Shown one piece after another: positions 1-11,000 of a stretch of 64,000 bases of DNA. Both the position numbers and the translations under genes were made by a program. Numbering within the stretch: the stretch's first letter is position 1; each line of letters begins with the position of its first letter. The notes under the pieces were generated by a model. That model ran no database searches. It saw only the letters and a program-made list of their open reading frames with translations, and was not told the origin of the DNA. Source of the stretch: Callaeas wilsoni (Eukaryota; Chordata; Aves; Passeriformes; Callaeidae). Location of the stretch: contig VWPU01005414.1 in the NCBI GenBank assembly GCA_013398955.1, positions 186,001 through 250,000 of the forward strand, read 5' to 3'.

Positions 1-1764
1 TATCATCTTAGCACACCTCAAGTGCTTGCAGAAAGCCTGGAGTGCTTTCCAAATTGTAAGTGTGGAGCCACCTTTTTCATAAAGTCATAGCTTTTAGTGC
101 AGTGGCCCACAGAAAGGGCTTGACTTAACTCCATCGCAGCTGGAGGGGATGGAAACTCAAGCTTCCTATGGCCATGAAAATGCTCAGGCTAGTCCATGAA
201 AACCATTCCCTAGAGGGTACTCTTTAAAAAACTGAGTGTACATCAGTTAAAAGGCACAGGAGTTTGTGGATGGATCAATTTGATATCCAAACCCACCTAT
301 TTCGAGAAGTACCAGAGATCAGTCGCACTTAATGTTATCAGGCATATGTATATTGATTGCCAGACAGCCCAAACTTGTGAAATGATCTTTAGTTTCTCTT
401 TGTTGTATTACGCTAACTTGCAGTAGATTTTGCAGCCTTCTTGCATGTCAGCTGTACCAGATACGGAACGTACACTAAGCGCTCCCTTGTACACTGGCAC
501 CTGATCCCATGGACTTGTTTTAAAAGCTATGTACTTAACTCTCAGGGCTGCCTGTGGTAATGCGTGTCATATTTATCCTAATGGGTTTTAAAACAACTCG
601 GGTGTAGGCCTGTGGAAGGTTTATTAACTATTCAAGAATGATGTTTAAAATACTGTTAGAGACACCTTTTACACAGCAGATAAAATTGCTTCCCCCAGAG
701 GGAATTACAAGATTCAGCAGTTATTGCAGTTATTTAGATCTAGATATTAAATTTCCTAGAAACTATGTTTTGACTTCAACTTGCCTGTACTGCATTTACA
801 GTGTACCACACACGTACATCCTCCCAAATCCATAATGTCTTCCACTAAGCCTGTTAGGATACTAACAACTGTAACCTTTTCTGCCAGGTAAGTGCTTTCT
901 CATCATATCAAGCTGCTTTATGAGGCAGACTGCCCTCACCCTTCTGCCCACATTAATTAGCTCTCCTTGCTCCAGTACATTGTTCTATCTCCGCATTACA
1001 CTCATGTTGCACTCTCCAGAGGTGAAGTTATCCTTTTTCTGTATTATGACATCACACAGAAATCTAGATTATTTCTGCAACACCTTGCATAGTAGTACTG
1101 CAGAGTATACATACAATGTCACGAGAAGAGAGGCACTGTCAAGGAGAGAGAGATGTTTCCAAATAGCAATTTATCTGGTAGTTTATTCCTTGGGCAATCA
1201 AGCCTTTGATTGGCATGATGAAAACAAAGGTAGTAAAAGCTGGGATTTATAGACATCAGGAGACAGGCTATAAAGCTATATGCTGATGTTCTCAACTTCT
1301 CTTAGATCACTGTGAAGCTCAGCAGTACATCACACTTCCAATTACCTCTGGCAGTTTTCATATCTCAACAACTGCCACCAGAAAAGGAAAGGAGTCAGCA
1401 GTAAGGGCTTATTATAGGAGAGCTGGATGGCACAGACTTTACTTTGTTCTTGGTCCCTGTGGACTCAATGTACATTGAGGCACAAGGTTTGAGATGGTTT
1501 TGAAGCAAATCTGGGAGGCGAGGAGCAGGGCATGTGTAATATTGAAATTGTTGATCCACATTGTCTGGTGGCTGCTAATGTGAATTATCCCAAAAGCAGA
1601 GATAAATTCCACTCCTTCCCTTCCTTCTCCCATCCTATGAATGTAAGATTGACCATACTTCCCTGTTCTGCTTCAGGGCAGTGAGAAAATAAAGAAATGT
1701 TAATAAAGTTTGCAGATCAGCATTTTGCAGAAGTGTTGCATACTGTACATTTAGACTGTGAGAG

Positions 1765-2403
1765 TGTGCTGGTTTGAAAGCGAAACCAGTGAGAAACTCC
1801 AAGTCAGAAGTACAATTTAATAGAAAAAACTAAAATAAATGCAATAGTGGAAAAAAGAAACCACTGACAGAGTCAGGATACAACCTGACACCCTGTCCGT
1901 CTGGGTGTTGGTAGCAGTCCAATAAAATGGTGGCTGCAGTCCTCCAGAGCTCTGCTGAAGATGGATCTGTTGAAGCAGTGATCCTGTAGAAAAGGTCTGG
2001 TCTTCACCTGAAGGTCCAGTGGTAGCTCTTGTCCTCTGGGAATCCAGTAGGTAAGGGCTGGCTCTGGTGTTCGAAATCTTAGCTTATATCCAGGATGGGA
2101 TGCTTGGTTCCTCCCTCTGGGCAGAGCATCTCACAATGGGAGGATGTAATTTTATCAGTCATGTGGTGAGACTAGATGGGCCATTAACAGGAGATATCCC
2201 TCCTAGAGGGAGGATGGGTCATGGGAGAGACAAGGAACGCTGCCCCACCCGGTTCCGACAGCTGGCCTATTAACAGAAGATAGTCCAGAGAGAGGAGGCT
2301 GGGAACACAGCCCCACCTAGTTTTAACAGCTCCTGAAGATGGTAATAGAATACACTGCAACCCAGGACAGAGAGGCTATCTTGTATCTGATTTATTATCA
2401 CAC
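1765..2403 (-). mobile_element. solo LTR of an endogenous retrovirus, songbird-type
   Basis: The block starts tgtgctggtttgaaagc and ends ttattatcaca, so both ends carry the TG...CA of retroviral LTRs. Its internal text (GAGTCAGGATACAACCTGAC, the GGTGTTGGTAGCAGTCC region, CATCTCACAATGGGAGGATG) resembles an LTR family I recall as abundant in passerine genomes, probably ERVL-like. On the minus strand a TATAAG box (2083-2088) lies about 260 bases before an ATTAAA signal (1816-1821). That is the expected U3-R-U5 order, so I place it on the minus strand. No internal viral genes are attached. Flanking target duplications are not visible; see findings. The family name is from memory and is not confirmed. 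Confidence 0.7.
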
Positions 2404-5400
2404 TCTGAGTTACTGTTCTGTCTTTTAACATGTTACACACCTGTGGTGTGCAAACCAGGCCCTACAGTATCCACGGTCTCTATATGTGAGTTTGAAGTCA
2501 ACAGAGCACTCAGTATCCAGAGCTCCTGCCTCTACTGGCAAAATTCACCCAGAGCCAAATTTTTACTAACATAAATATGCAAAATCTCATTAAATTCAGT
2601 GGAGCTGGGCCCATTATGTGAGCAGAAATTTTGGCCTCCTGTGCCTATTTTGCGTATTTTAACAGGTGTCATGAAAAAGCAGAGGTTTTCCTCTAGGAGA
2701 GATCCATGAATTTTTTTAGGCCAGGATTTAATCCCCCACATAGGTTACAGCAGGTGGTGACATGGAGAAGTTTCTAATGAGTAACCTCCAGAAAATGATC
2801 TGCCAAGCCCTTATCCAGTCAACTTGCTTTGAGAGAAGCTAAACAGAAAATAGAGGTGGAGGTGATTCTGCAGAAACACGGCTGCTGGCAGAACTGTCTT
2901 CCAAGGACCTTTTTCTGACGGTGATATGTAGAATCAGAGGAAGAAGTCAGTTAAAGGAAAGACCATTTCCATGGTCAGTTTGTTGATAAGTTTTCCTGGT
3001 ATCTGAGCAGATCTATATAAGCACAGCTGGAGATCATGTATGGAGAAGAGATGACGAGGTGGTTTTTTAAAGGAGTCAAGATGCAATTACTCATGTTGGT
3101 AGTAAAGCATGTCCTTGTATAGAGAATTGAGAGCCAGAGGAGCTGTGGGTTGGATGTGGCCACCACCTTTCATTTTACATAACTTCAAGAAGCCACTAAA
3201 CTCCTTCTATGTACACAGAAAGCTGAAGCTGTGAGAATCCTCATCTCAGGTTATGATACATACAAGTCAGATAGAGGTGAAGGTCTTTCACTAGTCAAAG
3301 TTTTAAGTGAGTTTCTGTGTCCACAGAGAAAAAGAAAACACTGAGAACAGATTAAAGAAACTAATATGAACAGTTCTAGAAGCATCGAGAAAAAAATCAG
3401 AGATCTTGTGGGCAAAGTGGAGAAGACTGGGAGCAGTCCTCCGGCTTTTGTTTTTTCCACATCATGGAAATAAACATTTTTGAATTTTTTTAAAAGAAAT
3501 TACATCACTGATTCTTTCACCAGTCTCCGTACCTGAAGTACTGTACATTTTGACTGAACGAAAAGTTAATGGTTTCACATTAATTTTGTGATTAAATAAA
3601 ACCATGAGAGAAAGTGGTAAAGTTGTGATGAGGTAGCAAATAGAAACATGAAAGATAAAAACAGTGCTCCTTTTTTTATTTGAATTGATTGAAATAACCC
3701 TGTCAGAGATGCTGCCAGCATCCACACCTTTCCTGCAGAAGGTTTTGGTTGCAGGGCAGCGTAATTGCAACGCAGCTCCCCTGGCAGCTGGCATTCAGCT
3801 CTGTGACACATCTCATCTACTTTTGTTGAATCGAGTGTGTGTGATACTGTGAAGGTGGTGTGAAAACTGGAGGAGAAAAAGCCCTTGAATGGGCAGCAAA
3901 CCCTTTCTTCCTTTGACGAACAACAAAGTAAATAACAGAATCTGTGTCTCTTACTGGATATAGCACTCGCTGTTGTAATAAAATTCCCAGGTCACATGCT
4001 GAAATTCTGTAGCCATCATGTGTACTTGACCATACAATGTTTGATGGATACGACCCTGATTTTACTGATCCCTCTGCTCTGGAGATCAGGATAAGTAGAG
4101 GGTGCAGCGGATTCTCCACATGATTTGCTGGAGGGCAGCGCTAATGAGAAACCCCTAATGTGAAAAAAAAGAGCTTATAACTGGGGGAAAAAAATCCAAT
4201 GAATGTTTAAAAAGGAAGATTCAGCTCAGCTGTTCCCATAGGGAGTTTGCTGACCAGCTTTTTTCTTTTTGATATCACTGCAGATCAGCAGTTCACACTA
4301 TGTATTACAGACCTTTCTTCTACAGCTTGCCAGCTCTCCCTTCCAATAATTTAACAGCACAATCTTGCTGTAGATGTGCAGAGACATGCTGAAGTTGTGA
4401 GACCAGAGACTGGATTTTTACTGTTAGCAAGAGAGTATTTGTCTTCGATTCACAAGTATAATAAAGTCAACACAATTTAACAAACAAGTAATCAGAGGAA
4501 ATAGATTTCAACACTGTGTTTCATCAACAGACTTAGATGCAGTGTGGTATCTTTTAGAGTCAAATAATAACCTTCAATTTCTACAACCACATATTCTTAT
4601 AATAAAAAGAAATTTCTATAGGACGGTATATCAATAGATTACATATTTTTGTATGCAATGTCAAAGAACATGGTCTGCATCACCCCATGGTAACATACGA
4701 AATATGTTTTCTTTTAGGTTAGTGAGATATAATAACTTCTGTGATTAACAGGAATGTTGATTAAAATCAGACCACTCATTAATTTAACTTAATGACAGGG
4801 TATAGGTAGTACCTTTTAAATAAACAATTTAAAAGAAGGAAAACATCAGAGATGATTATTTGAGAAATATTGATAAACAACCAATCTTTATATACTATAA
4901 ATGAAATTCAGCTAAGCATAATCTGTCTTTGTTACTGTAAAAGCTTTTTAGATAGTAAAATTACAATTAGGTATAATATTTTTTCTTAATAACTGAAATA
5001 ATTAATAACAAACAAAGAAAGAAAAGAAGGCAAAAAACCCCATCATTAAAAAAGCCCTGTTGAAGATGAGGTAATCCTCAATCTCACATCTTTTGTCTGT
5101 GGAGTACATGTGTATTTTTTCTTCTACTAGGCAGGTTTATCTGAGGAAAAAAAGAAAGGCAGGGCGAATTTAGTCCTGGAGAAGTGAAATATAAAGCAAT
5201 ACCTGAAAAAGAGTTAAGCAATATTCACTAGGTTATCTTATTGCTTACATTGTAGTAACCTAATTTATTTCTGTCTACCTCATTGTTTAATTAAAGGTAT
5301 AAACTAAGCACGATTTAAGAACTATATAATGTCAGCGAACATTACCTACATTTCATGCTTGTATTTATTGATGCTGCAGCATTCCAAATAGCAATTTGTG

Positions 5401-5740
5401 AATTAGACTTTGGACTGCCAGCCCAAGGAAGCATTTTCTAGCTGTTACCAGCATCGTGTATTTGTGACAGGTTCTCTTCACGCGTCCTTTCATGTTAGTG
5501 CTTAAAAGACACACATTCACATAGTTGAAAGCATAGGTATTTTTAAATATTTATGGAATGAGAGGAATTTTTAAAATCTTCCTCTAGAAGACTGTTAGTG
5601 GGAATTTGCATGTTGAAGTATACATGCTGCATGTACAAGCAATTTTTTAACTCACAGAACAATTTGGACTCAAAGAACGGCCCAGCTTGGGAGAGCCCTC
5701 CAAACTGATCCAGCCTTTTGTGGGAAAGGGAGGCTAGATG

Positions 5741-5890
5741 AGATTATTTATCACCATGTCCAGTCACACCTTGAAAATCTCTAGTGACTCTACCACGTCT
5801 CTGGGGAGTTTGTTCCCACTGTAAAAAAATTTCTTTGTTTACTGAGATGAAACCTTTCCCAGTGTAGCTTATGTTCATTGCCCCTTGTCT
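5741..5890 (-). mobile_element. CR1 LINE fragment, antisense (3' end region)
   Basis: The plus strand reads like the reverse complement of a CR1 3' region: an accatgtccag start, then GTGACTCTACCACGTCTCTG, a gtttgttccc segment, a ctgtaaaaaaatttctttg block, and finally ttgccccttgtct. The element is degenerate and short. Its left edge is uncertain: the preceding 90 bases (from about 5650) may also be repeat. It directly adjoins a CR1 fragment in the opposite orientation. Confidence 0.6.
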
Positions 5891-5892
5891 TC

Positions 5893-6446
5893 CCTCTACT
5901 CCACTCTGATGAGACACCACCTGGAATACTGCATCCAACTCTGCGGCCCCCATCGCAGGACGCCCATGGAATTGTTGAAGCAAGTCCAGAGGAGGCCAAA
6001 AAGATGATTAGAGGGATGAAACACCTCTCCTCTGAAGAAAGGCTGAGAAAATTGGGATTGCTCAGAATGGACGAGAGAAAGCTCTGGGGTGACCTTGTAG
6101 CAGCTCTTCAGTGCCTAAAGAGGTCTACAGGAGAGCTGGAGAGGGACTTTTCACAAGGGCATGTAGTGACAGGACGAGGGGTAAGGGCTTTAAACTGAAG
6201 GAGTGCAGGATTAGATTAGACAGGAAGAAGAAATTCTTCCCTGTGAGGGTGGTAAGGCACTGGAACAGGTTGCCCAGAGAAGCTGTGGATGCCTCATCCC
6301 TGGAAGTGTTCCAGGCCAGGTTGGATGGAGCTTTGAACAACCTGGTCCAGGGGAAACTGTTTCTGCCCATGGCAGGGGGCTTGGAACTGGGTCATCTTCA
6401 AGGTCCTTTACAACCCAAATCCTTCTATAATTTTATGATTCTTTTC
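5893..6446 (+). mobile_element. CR1 LINE fragment, sense, with ORF2 C-terminal remnant and 3' end
   Basis: The text follows the avian CR1 3' region throughout, from GAGACACCACCTGGAATACT via CACCTCTCCTCTGAAGAAAG, GGCACTGGAACAGG and TTGCCCAGAGAAGCTGTGGA. It ends in the typical tail ggtcctttacaacccaaatc, then ttctataattttatgattct. Translated, it retains the C-terminal end of the CR1 reverse-transcriptase polyprotein: HLSSEERLRKLGLLRMDERK in one frame and VVRHWNRLPREAVDASSLEV in another, so at least one frameshift separates them. It is 5' truncated, as is normal for CR1, and dead. Similarity to the consensus I remember is high, suggesting a relatively recent subfamily. Confidence 0.9.
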
Positions 6447-7904
6447 TTCTGAAGGCTTTTGTCTCTCACTGGGAAATCTTTGAAATGGATGAGTTTTAAC
6501 TGCACACTCTTGTTTTTCAAAGGAAGTTTCAGGGAAATTATTCCCAGTCCAAAAATTGGGTTTTATATTTTTGCTGATTCCACAAATGTAATATTTATTA
6601 TGTAGGTATCTCACATGCAAAAAATAGTTTTGTAAGCAGTAAAATTCTTGGAATAATCTAAAAATCTTTCTTTCTTCAAATAGCATGTGGATGGACAAAG
6701 AAGTTAAAAGGGGTTTGATCTTTATTTGATAACAGCGTTCTTAGTGGTAAATCACACTTGAGAAAGTAAGTAACACGTAATGGGTTCAAAGGGAAGAAAA
6801 ATCAAACAACATCATCTAAAATAAAGGTAACAATACCTGGAGTGTTTTTTAGAGGACTAGGGACACAGTTCATGGTTCTCCTTCTTTGTTTGCTTCAGAC
6901 ATTTTCATTTGGAAGAAGAAGCAATCATATAGCTCTGGTGCATGCTGTATCAATCGGCATTGAACAGTAGTGTGTCCTGCACAGTTTGTTAAATCCCATC
7001 ATTAGTCCACGGAATTGCAACTCTTTGTTACCTGTTTTTAGGAAGCAGGATTAAAGTCAAGTTTCTTTGGGTGTTTCTTACACAGGATTTTGTTTCCTAG
7101 TGACATGCACTAGTTTCTAAAATATATTTTAATTTGAAAATCTCAAGGTCCTCTCACAAACATTTGGTGTATTTCTTTTTTTTAATCACATCTTCTCTGG
7201 ACCTGTTTCTTGATGTCTCTGAAAAAAACCCCAAACAATTAAAAATTGTGTTTCATAACATTTCTTTGAGAAAGCTCTTTGCAAGGGTCTATTGGCAAGA
7301 AGACTGAGTTTCTTGCACTGCATGCAAGATGGGGTTTTGGGTTTTTTTTCCTTCAAAGGCATATGGGGCTCTATATTCACAGAGATAACAGTTGCCACAG
7401 GGGCCAGATTTTTCATAAGCATTCTGCATGCAGAAAACCCCTGATTTATATAGACAGATTTAACATATCTGGTCAACTTGTGTGTTATGAACATTCCTGA
7501 TATCTGGACCTGAAATGACTGAATTAAAGCATATGTCTAGACTGCAGGAAAACTGCACTCAGTCCTTGTCTATTAATCACCAGAGGTGAGGACCAGATGG
7601 AGTGGTGTGACTCTCTTTTGGCCCAGGTTTTCTTCCCATGGATTTGAAATATGCATCTGAATCCAAGAGCAGTGCATTTGAGTGTTGTCGTAGGGCAACA
7701 GCTTTCCTAAATTAGTGGAATTGTCATGGACAGTCTTACCCTGTGTCTGATGTATGAAGAGCCATTAGAATGCTCTTTCTCTTGGTAAAAGTGCTATCAT
7801 AAAATAAATAACCCTGCTTCCCTCTTCTAGAATCTGTCCTAGTACTTTAGGGCAAAGTATTTGCAGGTTGATGTGATGTTGATTTTTCTTGTCTTTTTTG
7901 ACAG

Positions 7905-8064
7905 CTCCTAGACTGTTTTGTCATCCCAGTGGTGATACTCCTCTCCTGGTTCTTCTTACTGGTACGATACAAGGCAGTACATTTCATCGGGATTGTGGTC
8001 TGCATCCTGGGCATGGGCTGCATGGCAGGAGCAGATGTCCTCGTTGGGAGACAGCAAGGAGCAG
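7905..8064 (+). CDS. SLC35F1: SLC35F1 coding exon (fourth from last intron; starts LLDCFVIPVV)
   Basis: This 160-base exon encodes residues 1-53 of the visible fragment and the first base of codon 54. It starts in phase 0 after a pyrimidine-rich tract ending in acag, and stops at a gtaagg donor. It holds two membrane segments: LLDCFVIPVVILLSWFFLLV (residues 1-20) and a second one around residues 25-47 (from VHFIGIVVCILGMG to GADVLV). Between them is a short basic loop, RYK. A charged linker with GRQQGAG follows. This is the middle of the ten-helix transporter fold. The preceding exon should end with the codons for a TSIQ-like sequence and is not in the window. The frame stays open for about 240 bases past the donor, so intron retention would add a long unrelated tail. 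Confidence 0.95.
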
Positions 8065-11000
8065 GTAAGGATGGATGGATGGATTGTATGGCCAAGTTCT
8101 ATTCAGAGAAACCATTGACCAGTGCATGTCAGACTGGGGCCAAAAAAGGGGGAAATTTGGCAAGAAACTCTGTGCCTTCATGGGTCCAAAGCACTGCAGT
8201 ATTCAGAGTTGTCTCTTTCTCAGAAGGGCAAAAAGGGGTCAACACTTACAAGTCAGCAGTGCTGCAAACAGGTCACCTTCTGCAAGCTGGAGAGACAAGC
8301 TAAATATCTGTAGTTTCGTTCTTTTTTGGCTTAGCTGTTGGACTGCAAACCTCAACAGCTTCCTTTCCACATTGGCTACATTTCTGATTTGTAAGCACCT
8401 CTCTCATCCACTGTGTGCTCTTACTTCTCCTCAACTTTGCTTGTTTTTCTACAGAAGTGGGGTCACTGGGTAGGTCTAAAAGACACCGAACCTGTATACT
8501 GCCAGTTGGGTTTTGCACACAGTCTTGTACTAAAGTTTTGGGACTTGACTGTTACCTTTTTGAAAAGAACCTCCTTGTGTGTAAAATGTTATTTTTTATG
8601 TGTGGCATCATATGAATAATGTGTGTGTATCTATTAATGCAGACTAGACAGAGTCAGATTTCATCGATCAACTTCCCCTGTCACATCGATTTCTCTAGTG
8701 CCAAGCCAAATGATGTGGGAAGGCTGGAAATTCTTTTCAAAGATTGTCAATTAGGCACAGTTTTCATTCTTAATTAAAAGCACTGAATTGTGAGCAGAGC
8801 ATAATACACTGGGATTTAAAATTCTTGACTCAGCTTTCTGAATACAAATGCAAGTGCTGTAAAAACTGCATTTGCCAAAATGCTACTAAATAAAACAATG
8901 GAGTTTGTGACAGTGCTAACTATATCTCCCTGCCCCCTTTTATCTCTGTCCTTAATCCTGAAAGGAGACTTTTAGTTATTGGTCTCCTCCAGAAGTAGCC
9001 ATGCCCCCGCTAAAAAGAAAGTAATATGCTCTGTACTATGTAATCAGCCAGCCAAAGCTGCATTGGGAATGGCTGATTTCAGAGGGATTGATATTTCAAA
9101 CCAGGATTCCAGAAGAAACATCCTGTGCCCCAGGAGTCTAGAGAGTAACATGCTTGAGCGAGTGAGCTGTGGATCAGCAGGAGCATGTGGGGCAGTGGAA
9201 GCAGGCAAGGAACAGATTGAAGAACGCTGACACTTTGCCATCCAACTGCAGTAATTAGATGTTATTTGCCATGTTCATTATTAAAGCATGGCTATAGCTG
9301 TTAAGTAAATTTGTCCAGAAAAATCTCTTAACATGCATTATAGCCTTTTAATTTGAAACTACACATGAAAAACTGTGTCCATGCTTATTGCTATGCAGAG
9401 AGACTGCAGCATTTTTACTGGTTTTAGTGGCATAACAATGTTATTAATGATGCTGTCTTTAACAGAGTAAAATAGATCATCTGTTTTAATTTCTTTGAAA
9501 GGGTAAAACTACACTTTAAAGTGTACAACTGAAAAGAATTAATGGCAGGGAAAAAAACCAAAATTATTGAAACTCTTCATTAAGAGGCTGTACACCATTT
9601 TCCTGGGACTGGGCAAACTCAAGTAAGGAAGACATCAAAAGCAATGATGCTTTGTTGGTCCTCAGTAAATGTCTCTGTTTATCTTATATTTTAGGGGACA
9701 AGAAGTATTGATACCTGTGTGCCCCTGTTGACCACATTTCTTACTGTATTAGAAGAGCCATATGGCTCTGCTAGGTACCCACAGCATAAGGCAATTTAGT
9801 CTGCCAACTCTTACAGTAAGGGAACACGAATTTAAAATGTATCACTGAGAGATTAACAGGTATTTTCCAAATTATCTGCAGGAATTAGGTATAATGTGCA
9901 TACATGCTTTCAGTTTTCAATAAATACATGGTCGTTTACCTCTTTATTGTATCCTTACTGATATTTTGCACATTACTCAATGGGAAAAACAATTACTATT
10001 AAGTATTTAATGCTCTATCATCTTACATGCCAAGTATACCTGAAAATAGCATTATTCTGAACTAATACCCGTGAGTTACTTTCATACTTCTGCTCCTGCC
10101 ATGCACAGGAGTCTAAGCCCCACAGGTCTAAGTGTTTCATCCAGGTTTTTCAAAGCACTTCATAGCTTTAATTTACAACGGTCTCTGAAAACCAGTCACA
10201 TCAATCCTGTTAATACATATATGAGTGTTCAATTTAAAATGGGACACATTGAGAGTGATTTTTAGGTATCGTTCATCAGTAACTACAATCAAAAGCAAAG
10301 AGAAGCACCTCTTAATGGCAGGGGCTAGGGCAAAAATGTGACAAAGAGGCCTATTGGGAGTGTGAAAAGAAATCGTGTCAGAACACAGTTCACATTTAAA
10401 AGATTTATGTTACACTGTAGTGCTATAACTAGTTCCCAAAACACTAACTCCGCTCTGGACTGTATGACTTCTCCACAGAATATTAAATATGGTAACAACT
10501 ATTAGTGTAAAGTTTGTTCTGCTAGGCTATATGTCTTCTGAAGAATGACCTACACCATGAAATTGGTCAAACACAACTTTATTATCCTAAAAGTCTTTAG
10601 AAAGCCTCTAGTTAGTTGACACATACTTCCTTAGCAAGGAAACCAGTAGACGCATGTGAATATTACATCCATGAAAGTAAGTCTATAGGGATATGTCAGT
10701 CTTGGGGGAAAGTTTCAAAGTCTCAGCCTCTTGAGGAAGCAAAGATAAGGCATTTGACAACCAGAATAGTAATTGCTAAGAAAGAAAGCAAAAACATATT
10801 TTATAACATTTTTACACCGGTATATAAAGTTTTGATGCACTAACCCCTTGGGTAGCATGCATTACGTAATCAGGGAATAAGCCCGTATAAGCTATGGAGA
10901 AAGGTGAGAAAGCTGTTTCAAGGGCATAAAATGGATTCAGATGAAGAGACTGTTGCCAGACCGGGACATTCCATCATTCAGAAAAGGCAAGAAAGAGACA

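Larger units (their letters stand above)
1..7904 (+). other. SLC35F1: 3' part of the SLC35F1 intron upstream of the first visible exon
   Basis: No coding exon is recognisable. The preceding SLC35F1 exon, which should encode a basic/tryptophan segment and the LEANYLVVKAYQ-type helix, is not found, so the intron begins left of the window. The stretch contains a solo LTR and a pair of CR1 fragments, listed separately. 4200-5650 is markedly AT-rich with no repeat I can name. The rest (1-1760, 2410-4200, 6450-7900) looks like unique intronic DNA, with only chance reading frames on both strands. Confidence 0.8.

Noticed and set aside
2067..2273. 68-codon plus-strand frame
   Set aside because: It falls entirely within the solo LTR, antisense to its inferred direction.
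3575..3852. Overlapping frames on both strands around 3.6-3.8 kb
   Set aside because: Checked as a possible missing SLC35F1 exon; no membrane helix of the expected type and no matching phase-0 splice donor.
5878..6452. Overlapping reading frames of 106 and 113 codons
   Set aside because: They are the decayed, frame-broken end of CR1 ORF2, not host genes.
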